Of a stretch of 64,000 bases of DNA, positions 30,112 through 38,881 are shown piece by piece (within the stretch, counting starts at the first letter, position 1; the number at the start of each line of letters is the position of its first letter). Made by a program: the position numbers and the translations under genes. Below the pieces are notes generated by a model that was not told the origin of the DNA, ran no database searches, and saw only the letters and a program-made list of their open reading frames with translations. The DNA lies in contig NZ_JACHYN010000012.1 of assembly GCF_014192915.1 (NCBI RefSeq), positions 62,001 to 126,000 on the forward strand. The letters are read 5' to 3'. This stretch comes from Azospirillum sp. OGB3. GTDB taxonomy: Bacteria > Pseudomonadota > Alphaproteobacteria > Azospirillales > Azospirillaceae.

Positions 30112-31539
30112 ATGGACAACATCATGCTCGACCGAACGCCGGCCAGCGCCGACCAGGAGGCCGTCGCCGCCCTCGTCGCCCGCGCCCGCGCCGCCCAGCG
30201 CGCCTTCGCCGACGCGACGCAGGAGCGGGTGGACGACGCCGTCGCCGCCCTCGCCTGGGCCATCTACGAGCCGGGCCGCGCCCGCGCCCTGGCGGAGCTG
30301 GCGGTGGCCGACACCGGTCTCGGCAACGTCACGGACAAGATCACCAAGAACCAGCGCAAGACCTTCGGCACGCTGCGCGACCTGATGCGGGTGCGCACCG
30401 TCGGTGTGATCGAGGAGGACACCGCCAAGGGCATCGTCAAGATCGCCAAGCCGCTGGGCGTCGTCGGCGCCGTCACCCCCTCCACCAACCCGGCGGCGAC
30501 GCCGGTCAACAAGGCGATGATGGCCGTCAAGGGCCGCAACGCCATCATCATCGCCCCCTCCCCCATGGGCTCCGCCGCCACCGGCCGCACGGTCGAGCTG
30601 ATGCGGGCCGAGCTGGCGCGCATCGGCGCGCCGGAGGATCTGGTGCAGATGATCCCCACCCCCATCACCAAGGGCCTGACCCAGGCGCTGATGGAGGCGG
30701 TCGATCTGGTCGTCGTCACCGGCTCGCAGGACAACGTGCGCCGCGCCTACTCCAGCGGCACCCCGGCCATCGGCGTCGGGGCCGGCAACGTGCCGGTCAT
30801 CGTGGACGAAAGCGCTGATCTGGCCGACGCGGCGCGCAAGATCTGCGCGTCGAAGACCTTCGACAACTCCACCTCCTGCTCGTCGGAGAACGCGCTGGTC
30901 GTTCTCGACTCCGTCTACGACGCGACCATCGCCGCGCTGGGGGAGGCCGGCGCCTATCTCTGCACCGCGGAGGAGCGGGAGCGCGTGCAGTCCCGCCTGT
31001 GGGAGAACGGCAAGCTGAACCGCAAGCTGATCGCCAAGGACGCCGCCATCCTCGCCGAGGCGTTCGAACTGGCGCCCAAGGCGCGCGAGTCCCGCTTCTT
31101 CCTGGTCGAGGAGACGGGCGTCGGCAAGGCGCATCCCTTCTCCGGCGAGAAGCTGTCGCTGGTGCTGGCGGTCTACCGCGTGCCGGACTTCGACGCGGCG
31201 GTCGATCAGGTGCGCCGGATCCTCGACCACCAGGGGCGCGGCCATTCCTGCGGCATCCACACGCGGGACGAGGCGCACGCCAAGCGGCTGGCCGACGAGC
31301 TGGACGTGGTGCGCGTGCTGGTCAACTTCGCCCACACCTTCGGCAACGGCGGCGGCTTCGACAGCGGGCTGAACTTCACCCTCTCCATGGGCTGCGGGAG
31401 CTGGCAGAAGAACTCCATCTCCGAGAACCTGAACTGGAAGCATTTCGTCAACATCACCCACCTCGTCCGCCCGATCCCGGAGGACAAGCCGAGCGAAGAG
31501 GCCCTGTTCGGCCCCTTCTGGTCCCGCCACGGACGCTGA
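30112..31539 (+). CDS. sauS: CoA-acylating sulfoacetaldehyde dehydrogenase
   Basis: Cytoplasmic acylating aldehyde dehydrogenase of 475 residues. The catalytic Cys256 sits in STSCSSENAL, the pattern of CoA-dependent ALDHs (AdhE/SauS group), with GVVGAVTPSTNPAAT in the cofactor region and GVGAGNVPV. In sulfoacetate degradation SauS reduces sulfoacetyl-CoA to sulfoacetaldehyde with NAD(P)H. A CoA ligase lies immediately downstream and xsc closes the cluster, which supports this substrate over acetaldehyde or succinate semialdehyde. The ATG has AGGGAGAG upstream. Confidence 0.85.
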   Translation: MDNIMLDRTPASADQEAVAALVARARAAQRAFADATQERVDDAVAALAWAIYEPGRARALAELAVADTGLGNVTDKITKNQRKTFGTLRDLMRVRTVGVIEEDTAKGIVKIAKPLGVVGAVTPSTNPAATPVNKAMMAVKGRNAIIIAPSPMGSAATGRTVELMRAELARIGAPEDLVQMIPTPITKGLTQALMEAVDLVVVTGSQDNVRRAYSSGTPAIGVGAGNVPVIVDESADLADAARKICASKTFDNSTSCSSENALVVLDSVYDATIAALGEAGAYLCTAEERERVQSRLWENGKLNRKLIAKDAAILAEAFELAPKARESRFFLVEETGVGKAHPFSGEKLSLVLAVYRVPDFDAAVDQVRRILDHQGRGHSCGIHTRDEAHAKRLADELDVVRVLVNFAHTFGNGGGFDSGLNFTLSMGCGSWQKNSISENLNWKHFVNITHLVRPIPEDKPSEEALFGPFWSRHGR

Positions 31540-31550
31540 CGGAGGCGACG

Positions 31551-32675
31551 ATGAACTTCGAGGAACAGGCTGGAAAATCCGTGCTCGCCCGCGCCGGGGT
31601 GAGCGTCCCGCAGGGGCGCCTCTGCGCCAGCGCGCAGGAGGCGGAGGACGCCGCCCGCGCCATCGGGCCGGTGGTGGTCAAGGCGCAGGTGCCGGCCGGC
31701 AAGCGCGGCAAATCGGGCGGCGTCAAGCTGGCCGCCACGCCGGAGGAGGCCGCCACTGCGGCGCAGGCCATCCTGGGCATGGAGATCGGCGGCTTTCCGG
31801 TCGCCCGCGTGCTGGTCGAGGAGCAAGCGGCCATCGCCCGCGAATTCTACGCCGCGGTGCTGAACGACCCGGCCAGCCGCAGCCCGCTCGTGCTGTTCTC
31901 CACCGAGGGCGGCATGGACATCGAGGAGGTCGCGGCGACCCGCCCCGAATCCCTGCGCCGCATGGCGGTGGACATCCGCAAGGGCTTCGGCCCGGCGGAC
32001 GCGCGCCGCCTGCTGCTGGGGCTGGATCTCGGCGAGGCCGCCGTGCCAGTGGCGGCGATGCTGGTCGATCTCTACCGCGTCTACCGCCAGCACGACGCCG
32101 AACTGCTGGAGATCAACCCGCTGGCCCTGCTCGCCGACGGCCGCGTCGTGCCGCTGGACTGCAAGCTGACGGTGGACGACGCCGCGCTCTACCGGCAGGC
32201 CGACATCGCCGGGCTGGGCGCCAAGGAGCCGCTGTCGGCGCTGGAGGAGCGCGGGCGGGCGCTCGACCTCAAATACATCGAGCTGGAGGGCAACGTTGGC
32301 GTCCTGGCGAACGGCGCCGGGCTGACCATGACGACCATGGACGTGGTCAGCCACGCCGGTGGTCGCCCCGCCAACTTCCTGGAGATCGGCGGCGAGGCCT
32401 ACACCAAGGGGACGGAGGCGCTGGACCTCGTGCTGTCCAACCCCGGCGTCAAAAGCCTCGTCGTCAATTTCTGCGGCGCCTTCGCCCGCACCGACGTGAT
32501 GGCCGGCGGCGTGATCCAGGCCTGGAAGACGCTGAACCCCACCATCCCCGTCTTCTTCTCCATCCACGGCACCGGCGAGGACGAGGCCGTGCGCATGGTG
32601 CGGGAGGAATTGGGGATCGAACCCTACGACCGGATGGAAGACGCCATCTCGGCAGCCGTGGAGGCCGCGCGATGA
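31551..32675 (+). CDS. ADP-forming acyl-CoA ligase, beta subunit (SucC-like; predicted sulfoacetate-CoA ligase)
   Basis: Protein of 374 residues with an ATP-grasp domain of the succinyl-CoA synthetase beta type (VVVKAQVPAGKRGKSGGVKLA; AELLEINPLALLADGR) and a CoA-ligase domain (YIELEGNVGVLANGAGLTM; NFLEIGGEA). It starts 12 bases after sauS. A separate housekeeping SucCD is expected elsewhere; this pair is in a sulfonate operon, so the predicted substrate is sulfoacetate, activated with ATP to sulfoacetyl-CoA, ADP and phosphate. This would replace the AMP-forming SauT of the classical sauRSTU operon. Confidence 0.85.
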   Translation: MNFEEQAGKSVLARAGVSVPQGRLCASAQEAEDAARAIGPVVVKAQVPAGKRGKSGGVKLAATPEEAATAAQAILGMEIGGFPVARVLVEEQAAIAREFYAAVLNDPASRSPLVLFSTEGGMDIEEVAATRPESLRRMAVDIRKGFGPADARRLLLGLDLGEAAVPVAAMLVDLYRVYRQHDAELLEINPLALLADGRVVPLDCKLTVDDAALYRQADIAGLGAKEPLSALEERGRALDLKYIELEGNVGVLANGAGLTMTTMDVVSHAGGRPANFLEIGGEAYTKGTEALDLVLSNPGVKSLVVNFCGAFARTDVMAGGVIQAWKTLNPTIPVFFSIHGTGEDEAVRMVREELGIEPYDRMEDAISAAVEAAR

Positions 32676-33580
32676 TCGTACGCAAGAGCGACCGGGTCCT
32701 GGTGCAGGGCATCACCGGCAAGCAGGGCACCTTCTGGACCGAGCAGATGCAGGCCTACGGCACCACCGTGGTCGGCGGCGTGAACCCGAAGAAGGCCGGG
32801 CAGAGCCATTGCGGCGTGCCCATCTTCGCCACCGCGAAGGAGGCCATGGCGAACGGCGGCTTCGACGTGTCGGTGATGTTCATCCCGCCCGCCGCCGCCA
32901 AGGCCGCCGCCATCGACGCCATCGAGGCCGGGGCGAAGACCGTCGTCTGCCTGACCGAGCACATCCCGTCGCACGACGTGATGGAGATGCACGCCGCGGC
33001 GGCGGAGCATGGCACCCGCATCATCGGCCCGAACACCGCCGGCATCGTGACTCCGGGCGAGGGCTTCGTCGGCATCATGCCCGCCTTCAACCCGCGCGTC
33101 TTCCAGCCGGGCCGGGTCGGCGTCATCTCGCGCAGCGGCAGCCTGGGCACGCTGGTCTGCCTGAATCTCGTGCGCGGTGGCCATGGCCAGTCGGCCTTCC
33201 TCGGCATCGGCGGCGACCCGATGATCGGCACCACGACCAAGGACGCGCTGGCCGTCCTGATCGACGATCCCGGCACCGACGCCATCGCGCTGGTCGGCGA
33301 GATCGGCGGCAGCATGGAGGAGGAGGCGGCGGAGCTGGTGGCGAAGACGGACAAGCCCGTCGTCTCCTTCATCGCCGGCCGCGCCTCCCCGCCCGGCAAG
33401 AAGATGGGCCACGCCGGGGCCATCGTGACCGGCGACCGCGGCAGCCACGCCTCCAAGCGCGGCGCGCTGGAACGCGCCGGGGCCGTGGTGGTGGACGTGC
33501 CCGGCGACCTGCCGGCGGCCCTCGACGCGCTGATGGCCGAGGCCGCGAAACGGTCGGGCGCGCAGCGGCTCGCGGACTGA
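32672..33580 (+). CDS. ADP-forming acyl-CoA ligase, alpha subunit (SucD-like; predicted sulfoacetate-CoA ligase)
   Basis: Protein of 302 residues overlapping the beta-subunit stop (ATGA). CoA-binding Rossmann domain (VLVQGITGKQGTFWTEQM, GGVNPKKAG), then NTAGIVTPGEGFVGIMPAF, and the phospho-His loop KKMGHAGAIV with active-site His247. All residues expected of a working SucD subunit are present. It forms a heterodimer or heterotetramer with the preceding gene product. Confidence 0.87.
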   Translation: MIVRKSDRVLVQGITGKQGTFWTEQMQAYGTTVVGGVNPKKAGQSHCGVPIFATAKEAMANGGFDVSVMFIPPAAAKAAAIDAIEAGAKTVVCLTEHIPSHDVMEMHAAAAEHGTRIIGPNTAGIVTPGEGFVGIMPAFNPRVFQPGRVGVISRSGSLGTLVCLNLVRGGHGQSAFLGIGGDPMIGTTTKDALAVLIDDPGTDAIALVGEIGGSMEEEAAELVAKTDKPVVSFIAGRASPPGKKMGHAGAIVTGDRGSHASKRGALERAGAVVVDVPGDLPAALDALMAEAAKRSGAQRLAD

Positions 33581-33626
33581 CCGCTCAGCCGCCCTTTTGA
33601 AGAATGGCACGGCAGCACCGCCCCCT

Positions 33627-33646
33627 CTCCCGGCCCCCGCCGGGAG
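33627..33646. repeat. Short GC-rich palindrome between ligase and soeA
   Basis: CTCCCGG...CCGGGAG with a short C-rich loop sits inside a run resembling the dispersed CCCTCTCCC/GGGAGGG palindromes of this window (see 23745-23862). It lies in the ~100 base gap before soeA and may dampen transcription or protect mRNA ends; the soeABC part could be differently expressed from the upstream genes. Confidence 0.5.
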
Positions 33647-33683
33647 GGAACGGGGGAGGCATTCCGGAAGGGAACGGAACAGG

Positions 33684-36680
33684 ATGGCGAAGATCGACGA
33701 CGTCGGCGGCCAGCGTGCGCGCGGGTTCGCCTTCACCCAAGGCTTCCAGCGAAGGAGCGGGCCGGCGGCGCCCGAGGACGCGCGCGGCTGGCTCGACCGC
33801 TACCAGTCGCCGCGCGAGGACATCGACCCCTCGCCGACCGTCTCCGACACGGTCAAATACACCACCTGCTACATGTGCGCCTGCCGCTGCGGCATCAAAG
33901 TGCACATCAAGGACGGCCAGCTCCGCTTCATCGAAGGGAACAAGGACCATCCGGTGAACCACGGCGTGATCTGCGCCAAGGGGTCCGCCGGCATCATGAC
34001 CCAGAACTCCCCGGCCAAGCTGCGCAAGCCCCTGCTGCGCACCGGGGAGCGCGGCACCGGCGAGTTCCGCGAGATCGAGTGGGACGAGGCGCTGACCATC
34101 CTGACCGAGCGTCTGGGCAAGATCCGCGACAGCGACCCCAGCAAGCTCGCCTTCTTCACCGGGCGCGACCAGAGCCAGTCGCTGACCGGCTTCTGGGCGG
34201 CGCAGTTCGGCACGCCCAACTTCGCGGCGCACGGCGGCTTCTGCTCCGTCAACATGGCGGCGGCGGGCATGTACACGCTGGGCGGCAGCTTCTGGGAGTT
34301 CGGGGAGCCGGACTGGGACCACACCCGATACCTGCTGCTGTTCGGCGTGGCCGAGGACCATGACAGCAACCCGATCAAGATCGGCCTGTCGAAGATGAAG
34401 GCGCGCGGCGCCAAGATCGTCTCCGTCAACCCGATCAAGACCGGCTATTCCGCCATCGCCGACGAATGGGTCGGCATCCGTCCGGGAAGCGACGGGCTGT
34501 TCGTCTTCGCCCTGATCCACGAGCTGCTGCGCGCCGACCGCATCGACGCCGAGTATCTGGTCCGCTACACCAACGCCCCCTGGCTGGTGATCCAGGACCC
34601 CGGCGCCCCCGACGACGGTCTGTTCGCTCGCGACGCCGACGGCGCCCCGCTGGCCTGGGACGCGGTGGAGCAGCGCGCCGTTCCAGCCACGCAGGCCGGC
34701 ATCCGCCCAGCGCTGGTCGGCGCCGTCACCCTGCCGGACGGGCGGCGGGCCGTGCCTTCCTTCCATCTGCTGGCCGAACGCTACCTCGACCCCCAGCACG
34801 CGCCGGAGGCGGTGGCCGAGCGCTGCGGTGTGCCCGCCGACACCATCCGCCGCATCGCCGCCGAGATGGCCCACCTCGCCTTCCAGGAGACGCTGACCAT
34901 CGAGCAGCCCTGGACCGACTGGGCCGGGCGGCGCCACGAGCGGATGGTCGGGCGGCCCATCGCCATGCACGCCATGCGCGGCATCTCCGCCCATTCCAAC
35001 GGCTTCCACACCTGCCGGGCCATCCACATCCTGCAAATCCTGCTGGGCACCATCGACGTGCCGGGCGGCTGGCGCTACAAGTCGCCCTACCCCCGCCCCG
35101 CCCCGCCGGGTCCCAAGCCCGCCGGCAAGCGCGGCGAGACCGGCCCCGGCAAGGCCATCCACGGGATGCCGCTCGGCTACCCCATGGGGCCGGAGGACCT
35201 GCTGGTCGGCGAGGACGGGCAGCCGCTGCGCATCGACAAGGCCTTCAGCTGGGACGCGCCGCTGTCGGTGCACGGCCTGATGCACATGGTGGTCGCCAAC
35301 GCCTGGGAGGGCGACCCGTACCGCGTCGACACGCTGTTCATGTACATGGCCAACATGGCCTGGAACTCGTCGATGAACACGTCCGAGACGATGCGGATGC
35401 TGTCCGACAAGGACCCGGACACCGGCGAGCACCGCATCCCCTTCATCGTCTATTGCGACGCCTACGCCTCGGAGATGGTGGCCTACGCCGACCTCGTTCT
35501 GGCCGACACCACCTATCTGGAGCGGTGGGACTGCATCTCCCTGCTCGACCGCCCGATCGGCAGCGCGCACGGCCCCGGCGATTCCATCCGCCAGCCGGTG
35601 CTGACCCCCGACCGCGACGTGCGGCCCTTCCAGGACGTGCTGATCGAGCTGGGCGCCCGGCTCGGCCTGCCCGCCTTCGTCCGCGAGGACGGCAGCCCGC
35701 GCTACCCCGGCGGCTACCCCGACTACATGACCAACCACGAGCGCAAGCCCGGCATCGGTCCTCTGGCCGGCTGGCGCGGCGCCGACGGCAAGGACGCCGG
35801 CAAGGGCGCGCCAAACCCGGACCAGCTCGACCGCTACGTCCGCAACGGCTGCTTCTGGCATTTCGAGCTGCCGCCGGAGCAGCACTATTTCAAGCACGCC
35901 AACCAGGCCTATCTGGAAACCGCCACCCGCATGGGCTTCCTCGACAAGCCGGAGCCGGTGATCCTCCAGCTCTACGTCGAGCCGCTGCAGAAATTCCGCC
36001 TCGCCGCGCGCGGTCACGGCGCGGTGGTGCCGCCCGCCGACAAGCGGCAGCGGGTGGAGACCTACTTCGATCCCTTGCCCTTCTGGTACCCGCCGCTGGA
36101 GGAGGAGGGGCTGGACGAGGGCGCCTTCCCGCTGCACGCGGTCACCCAGCGCCCGATGCCCATGTACCATTCCTGGGGCTCGCAGAACGCCTGGCTGCGG
36201 CAGATCCTGGCGCGCAACAGCCTCTACATCGCGCGGTCCACCGCGGAGCAACTCGGCCTCGCCGACGGCGACTGGGCCTGGGTGACCAGCCCGACCGGGC
36301 GCATCCGGGTGCCGGTCCAGCTGATGGACGGGGTGGAGGCCGGGACGGTGTGGACCTGGAACGCCATCGGCAAGCGCTCCGGCGCCTGGAACCTGTCCAC
36401 CGACGCGCCGGAGGGGACCAAGGGCTTCCTGCTCAACCACCTGATCTCGGAACTGCTGCCGGAGCGCAACGGCTACCGCCATTCCAACGCCGACCCGGTG
36501 ACCGGACAGGCCGCCTGGTACGACCTGCGCGTCCGCGTCGAGAAGGCCCCACCCAAGGAGCGGGCCGAGACGATGCCGCGCTTCCCCGCCCAGGCCATGC
36601 CGCCGGGCGTCGAGCCGCCGCCCGCCATCCTGCGCACCGGCGCCGTATTCCGGCCCACGTCTCGGAGGACCCGCGCATGA
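33684..36680 (+). CDS. soeA: SoeA-type molybdopterin oxidoreductase (predicted sulfite:quinone oxidoreductase catalytic subunit)
   Basis: DMSO-reductase-family molybdoenzyme of 998 residues. A [4Fe-4S] motif C-X2-C-X3-C-X27-C is formed by Cys62, 65, 69 and 97 (TTCYMCACRCG, GVICAKG). Cys187 in GGFCSVNM occupies the molybdenum-ligand position. No twin-arginine signal is seen, so the subunit should face the cytoplasm, as in SoeABC complexes, which oxidise sulfite to sulfate and pass electrons to quinone. Followed without gap by FeS and DmsC-like subunits. In this cluster the sulfite comes from Xsc. Polysulfide or thiosulfate reductase relatives are an alternative. Confidence 0.82.
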   Translation: MAKIDDVGGQRARGFAFTQGFQRRSGPAAPEDARGWLDRYQSPREDIDPSPTVSDTVKYTTCYMCACRCGIKVHIKDGQLRFIEGNKDHPVNHGVICAKGSAGIMTQNSPAKLRKPLLRTGERGTGEFREIEWDEALTILTERLGKIRDSDPSKLAFFTGRDQSQSLTGFWAAQFGTPNFAAHGGFCSVNMAAAGMYTLGGSFWEFGEPDWDHTRYLLLFGVAEDHDSNPIKIGLSKMKARGAKIVSVNPIKTGYSAIADEWVGIRPGSDGLFVFALIHELLRADRIDAEYLVRYTNAPWLVIQDPGAPDDGLFARDADGAPLAWDAVEQRAVPATQAGIRPALVGAVTLPDGRRAVPSFHLLAERYLDPQHAPEAVAERCGVPADTIRRIAAEMAHLAFQETLTIEQPWTDWAGRRHERMVGRPIAMHAMRGISAHSNGFHTCRAIHILQILLGTIDVPGGWRYKSPYPRPAPPGPKPAGKRGETGPGKAIHGMPLGYPMGPEDLLVGEDGQPLRIDKAFSWDAPLSVHGLMHMVVANAWEGDPYRVDTLFMYMANMAWNSSMNTSETMRMLSDKDPDTGEHRIPFIVYCDAYASEMVAYADLVLADTTYLERWDCISLLDRPIGSAHGPGDSIRQPVLTPDRDVRPFQDVLIELGARLGLPAFVREDGSPRYPGGYPDYMTNHERKPGIGPLAGWRGADGKDAGKGAPNPDQLDRYVRNGCFWHFELPPEQHYFKHANQAYLETATRMGFLDKPEPVILQLYVEPLQKFRLAARGHGAVVPPADKRQRVETYFDPLPFWYPPLEEEGLDEGAFPLHAVTQRPMPMYHSWGSQNAWLRQILARNSLYIARSTAEQLGLADGDWAWVTSPTGRIRVPVQLMDGVEAGTVWTWNAIGKRSGAWNLSTDAPEGTKGFLLNHLISELLPERNGYRHSNADPVTGQAAWYDLRVRVEKAPPKERAETMPRFPAQAMPPGVEPPPAILRTGAVFRPTSRRTRA

Positions 36681-37432
36681 CGAGCCTTCCCAACCGCGAA
36701 CCAGGCGCCCCCCGGCTGGGGCTGGTCATCGACCTCGACACCTGCGTCGGCTGCCACGCCTGCGCGGTCGCCTGCAAGCAGTGGAACGACGGCGGCCATA
36801 TGGCGCCGCTGACCGACACCGACGCCTACGGCGCCGGGCCGGACGGGGTGTGGTTCAACCGCATCCACAGCTTCGAGGCCGGCTCCGAGCAAGGCGGCTG
36901 CGGGTCGCGCACCACCAACTTCCCGCGCTCCTGCCTGCATTGCGAACAGCCGGCCTGCGTGACCGTCTGCCCGACCGGCGCCTCCTACAAGCGGGCCGAG
37001 GACGGCATCGTGCTGGTCAACGAGGATTTGTGCATCGGTTGCAAGCTGTGCTCCTGGGCCTGCCCCTACGGCGCGCGGGAGTTCGACCAGGACGTCGGCG
37101 TGATGAAGAAATGCACGCTGTGCATCGACCGCATCCACAACGAGACGCTGGCGGAATCGGAGCGGGTGCCGGCCTGCGTCATGGTCTGCCCGACCTCCGC
37201 CCGGCATTTCGGCGACCTCGCCGACCCCTCCTCCGCCGTCTCGAAGCTGGTGGCGGAGCGCGGCGGCTACGACCTGATGCCGGAGCTGGGTTACGAACCG
37301 ACCAACAAGTACCTGCCGCCCCGGCCCCGCCCGACCCTGGCGCTCGACGAGCGCGTCACCAGGGACAGCGCCAACGACGATCTGCCGCTCCACGGCCTGC
37401 TGAAATGGGCCGACCGCATCCTGGCGCGCTGA
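36677..37432 (+). CDS. soeB: SoeB-type iron-sulfur subunit
   Basis: Four-cluster ferredoxin-like protein of 251 residues: DTCVGCHACAVACKQWN, RSCLHCEQPACVTVCPTGA, EDLCIGCKLCSWACPYGA and KKCTLCIDRI...ACVMVCPTSA provide sixteen cysteines for four [4Fe-4S] clusters, typical of DmsB/SoeB. The ATG overlaps the soeA stop by four bases. It carries electrons from the molybdenum subunit to the membrane anchor. Confidence 0.88.
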   Translation: MTSLPNREPGAPRLGLVIDLDTCVGCHACAVACKQWNDGGHMAPLTDTDAYGAGPDGVWFNRIHSFEAGSEQGGCGSRTTNFPRSCLHCEQPACVTVCPTGASYKRAEDGIVLVNEDLCIGCKLCSWACPYGAREFDQDVGVMKKCTLCIDRIHNETLAESERVPACVMVCPTSARHFGDLADPSSAVSKLVAERGGYDLMPELGYEPTNKYLPPRPRPTLALDERVTRDSANDDLPLHGLLKWADRILAR

Positions 37433-37445
37433 AGGAGGGAGTTCC

Positions 37446-38411
37446 ATGCATCCGGCCTTCTCCATCATCTTCTTCACCAGCGCGGCGGGCGCCGGCTACG
37501 GCCTGCTCGCCCTGCTCGGCCTGCTGGCGCCGCTCGGCCTGCTGCCGGCGAGCCCGCTGTTCGGCCTCGCCGCCCTCGCCCTCGCCCTGGGTCTGGTGGT
37601 CGCCGGGCTGCTGTCCTCTCTGGCCCATCTCGGCCGGCCGGAGCGGGCGTGGCGGGCGCTGTCGCAATGGCGCAGTTCCTGGCTGTCGCGCGAAGGCGTG
37701 GCGGCGGTCGCCACCTTCCTGCCGGCGGGCGTCTTCGCCATCGCCTGGATCGTCCTGGCGACCGGCGATGAGGGCAGCGGCAGCGGCGTGGCAGGCGTTG
37801 CCGGCTGGATCACCGCGGCGATGGCGGCGGTCACCGTCTATTGCACGGCGATGATCTACGCCTCGCTGAAGCCGATCCGCCAATGGGCCAACCCCTGGGT
37901 GCCGCGCACGTACTTGGCGCTGTCGCTGATGACCGGGGCGCTGCTGCTGAACGCGCTGCTCGGCGCGGCGGGACAGGCGGCGGGCTGGTCCTCCCTGCTG
38001 GCGCTGGCGTCGGTGGCGCTGGCCTGGTCGGTGAAGGAGGGGCACTGGCGGCACTGCGCCACCACCCGCCCCGTCAGCACGGCGGAGACGGCAACCGGGC
38101 TGGGTCACATCGGGCGGGTCCGCCTGCTCGACGCCCCCCACAGCGAGGACAACTACCTGCTCAAGGAAATGGGTTTCCGCGTCGGGCGCCGCCACGCCGC
38201 CCGCCTGCGCTTCATCACCCGCCTCGCCGCCTTCGCCCTGCCGGCGGCGCTGAGCCTCGGCGCGCTGGTCGCCGGTCCCGGCGCCCTGTCCGGCACGCTG
38301 GCGCTGCTGGCCGCCGCCGCCGCCGCCCTGGGGGTGATCGCCGAGCGCTGGCTCTTCTTCGCCGAGGCGAAGCACACGGTAACCCTCTTCTACGGCGCCG
38401 GGGAAACCTAA
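37446..38411 (+). CDS. soeC: SoeC-type membrane anchor (DmsC family)
   Basis: Membrane protein of 321 residues with about eight helices and the DmsC opening MHPAFSIIFFTSAAGAGYGL. It should anchor SoeAB to the cytoplasmic membrane and reduce quinone. The ATG has GGAGGGA 7 bases upstream and lies 14 bases after soeB. Confidence 0.87.
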   Translation: MHPAFSIIFFTSAAGAGYGLLALLGLLAPLGLLPASPLFGLAALALALGLVVAGLLSSLAHLGRPERAWRALSQWRSSWLSREGVAAVATFLPAGVFAIAWIVLATGDEGSGSGVAGVAGWITAAMAAVTVYCTAMIYASLKPIRQWANPWVPRTYLALSLMTGALLLNALLGAAGQAAGWSSLLALASVALAWSVKEGHWRHCATTRPVSTAETATGLGHIGRVRLLDAPHSEDNYLLKEMGFRVGRRHAARLRFITRLAAFALPAALSLGALVAGPGALSGTLALLAAAAAALGVIAERWLFFAEAKHTVTLFYGAGET

Positions 38412-38463
38412 GCCCGCCACTCTGGCCCCGCCTCTTCACCCCTCCATCGGGAAAGGAGCAGAC

Positions 38464-38832
38464 ATGTTGCAGGACCACATCGATCACGGCTCCGCCCTGG
38501 CCCTCTTCATGACCCGCGCCAAGGCGATGGACGCTCGGAGCCTCTACATCTGCGGCTCGCCCTCATGCCCCCGCGTGGGCTTCCGCTCCGGTCCGGGCAT
38601 CGTCTACGAACCGCTGTCCGCCGGCCTCGCGGGGCACCTTCTCGACCGCTTCGCGGTGGACGGACAAGGCCTGAGTCAAGGGCTTCTCGTCTGGAGCGGG
38701 CGCCATTACCGCTGGTTCGCCATGCCGATGCCGGAGGGGGCCGACGGCTACGCCCCTCTGATCGCCGTGCACCGGCCCGCCATTCTTCCCGGCCCCGGCG
38801 AGCGGGCCATGCCGCGCGTGATCGCCGGCTGA
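38464..38832 (+). CDS. Hypothetical protein between soeC and xsc
   Basis: Protein of 122 residues, not recognised. Notable are YICGSPSCPRVGF with a CX4C pair near the start and a Trp-rich core (LVWSGRHYRWFAM). A clear GGAAAGGAG ribosome site precedes the ATG, and its position inside the sulfonate operon suggests a helper role, for example in sulfite handling or complex maturation; this is a guess. Confidence 0.7.
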   Translation: MLQDHIDHGSALALFMTRAKAMDARSLYICGSPSCPRVGFRSGPGIVYEPLSAGLAGHLLDRFAVDGQGLSQGLLVWSGRHYRWFAMPMPEGADGYAPLIAVHRPAILPGPGERAMPRVIAG

Positions 38833-38881
38833 CCGCCCCGCCCTTCCCCTTCATCCCATCCATGAAACGAGGATGCGCACC

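Noticed and set aside
33585-36482. Antisense frame of more than 900 codons over soeA
   Set aside because: No recognisable domain, composition typical of GC-rich shadows, and the sense strand encodes a full molybdoenzyme.
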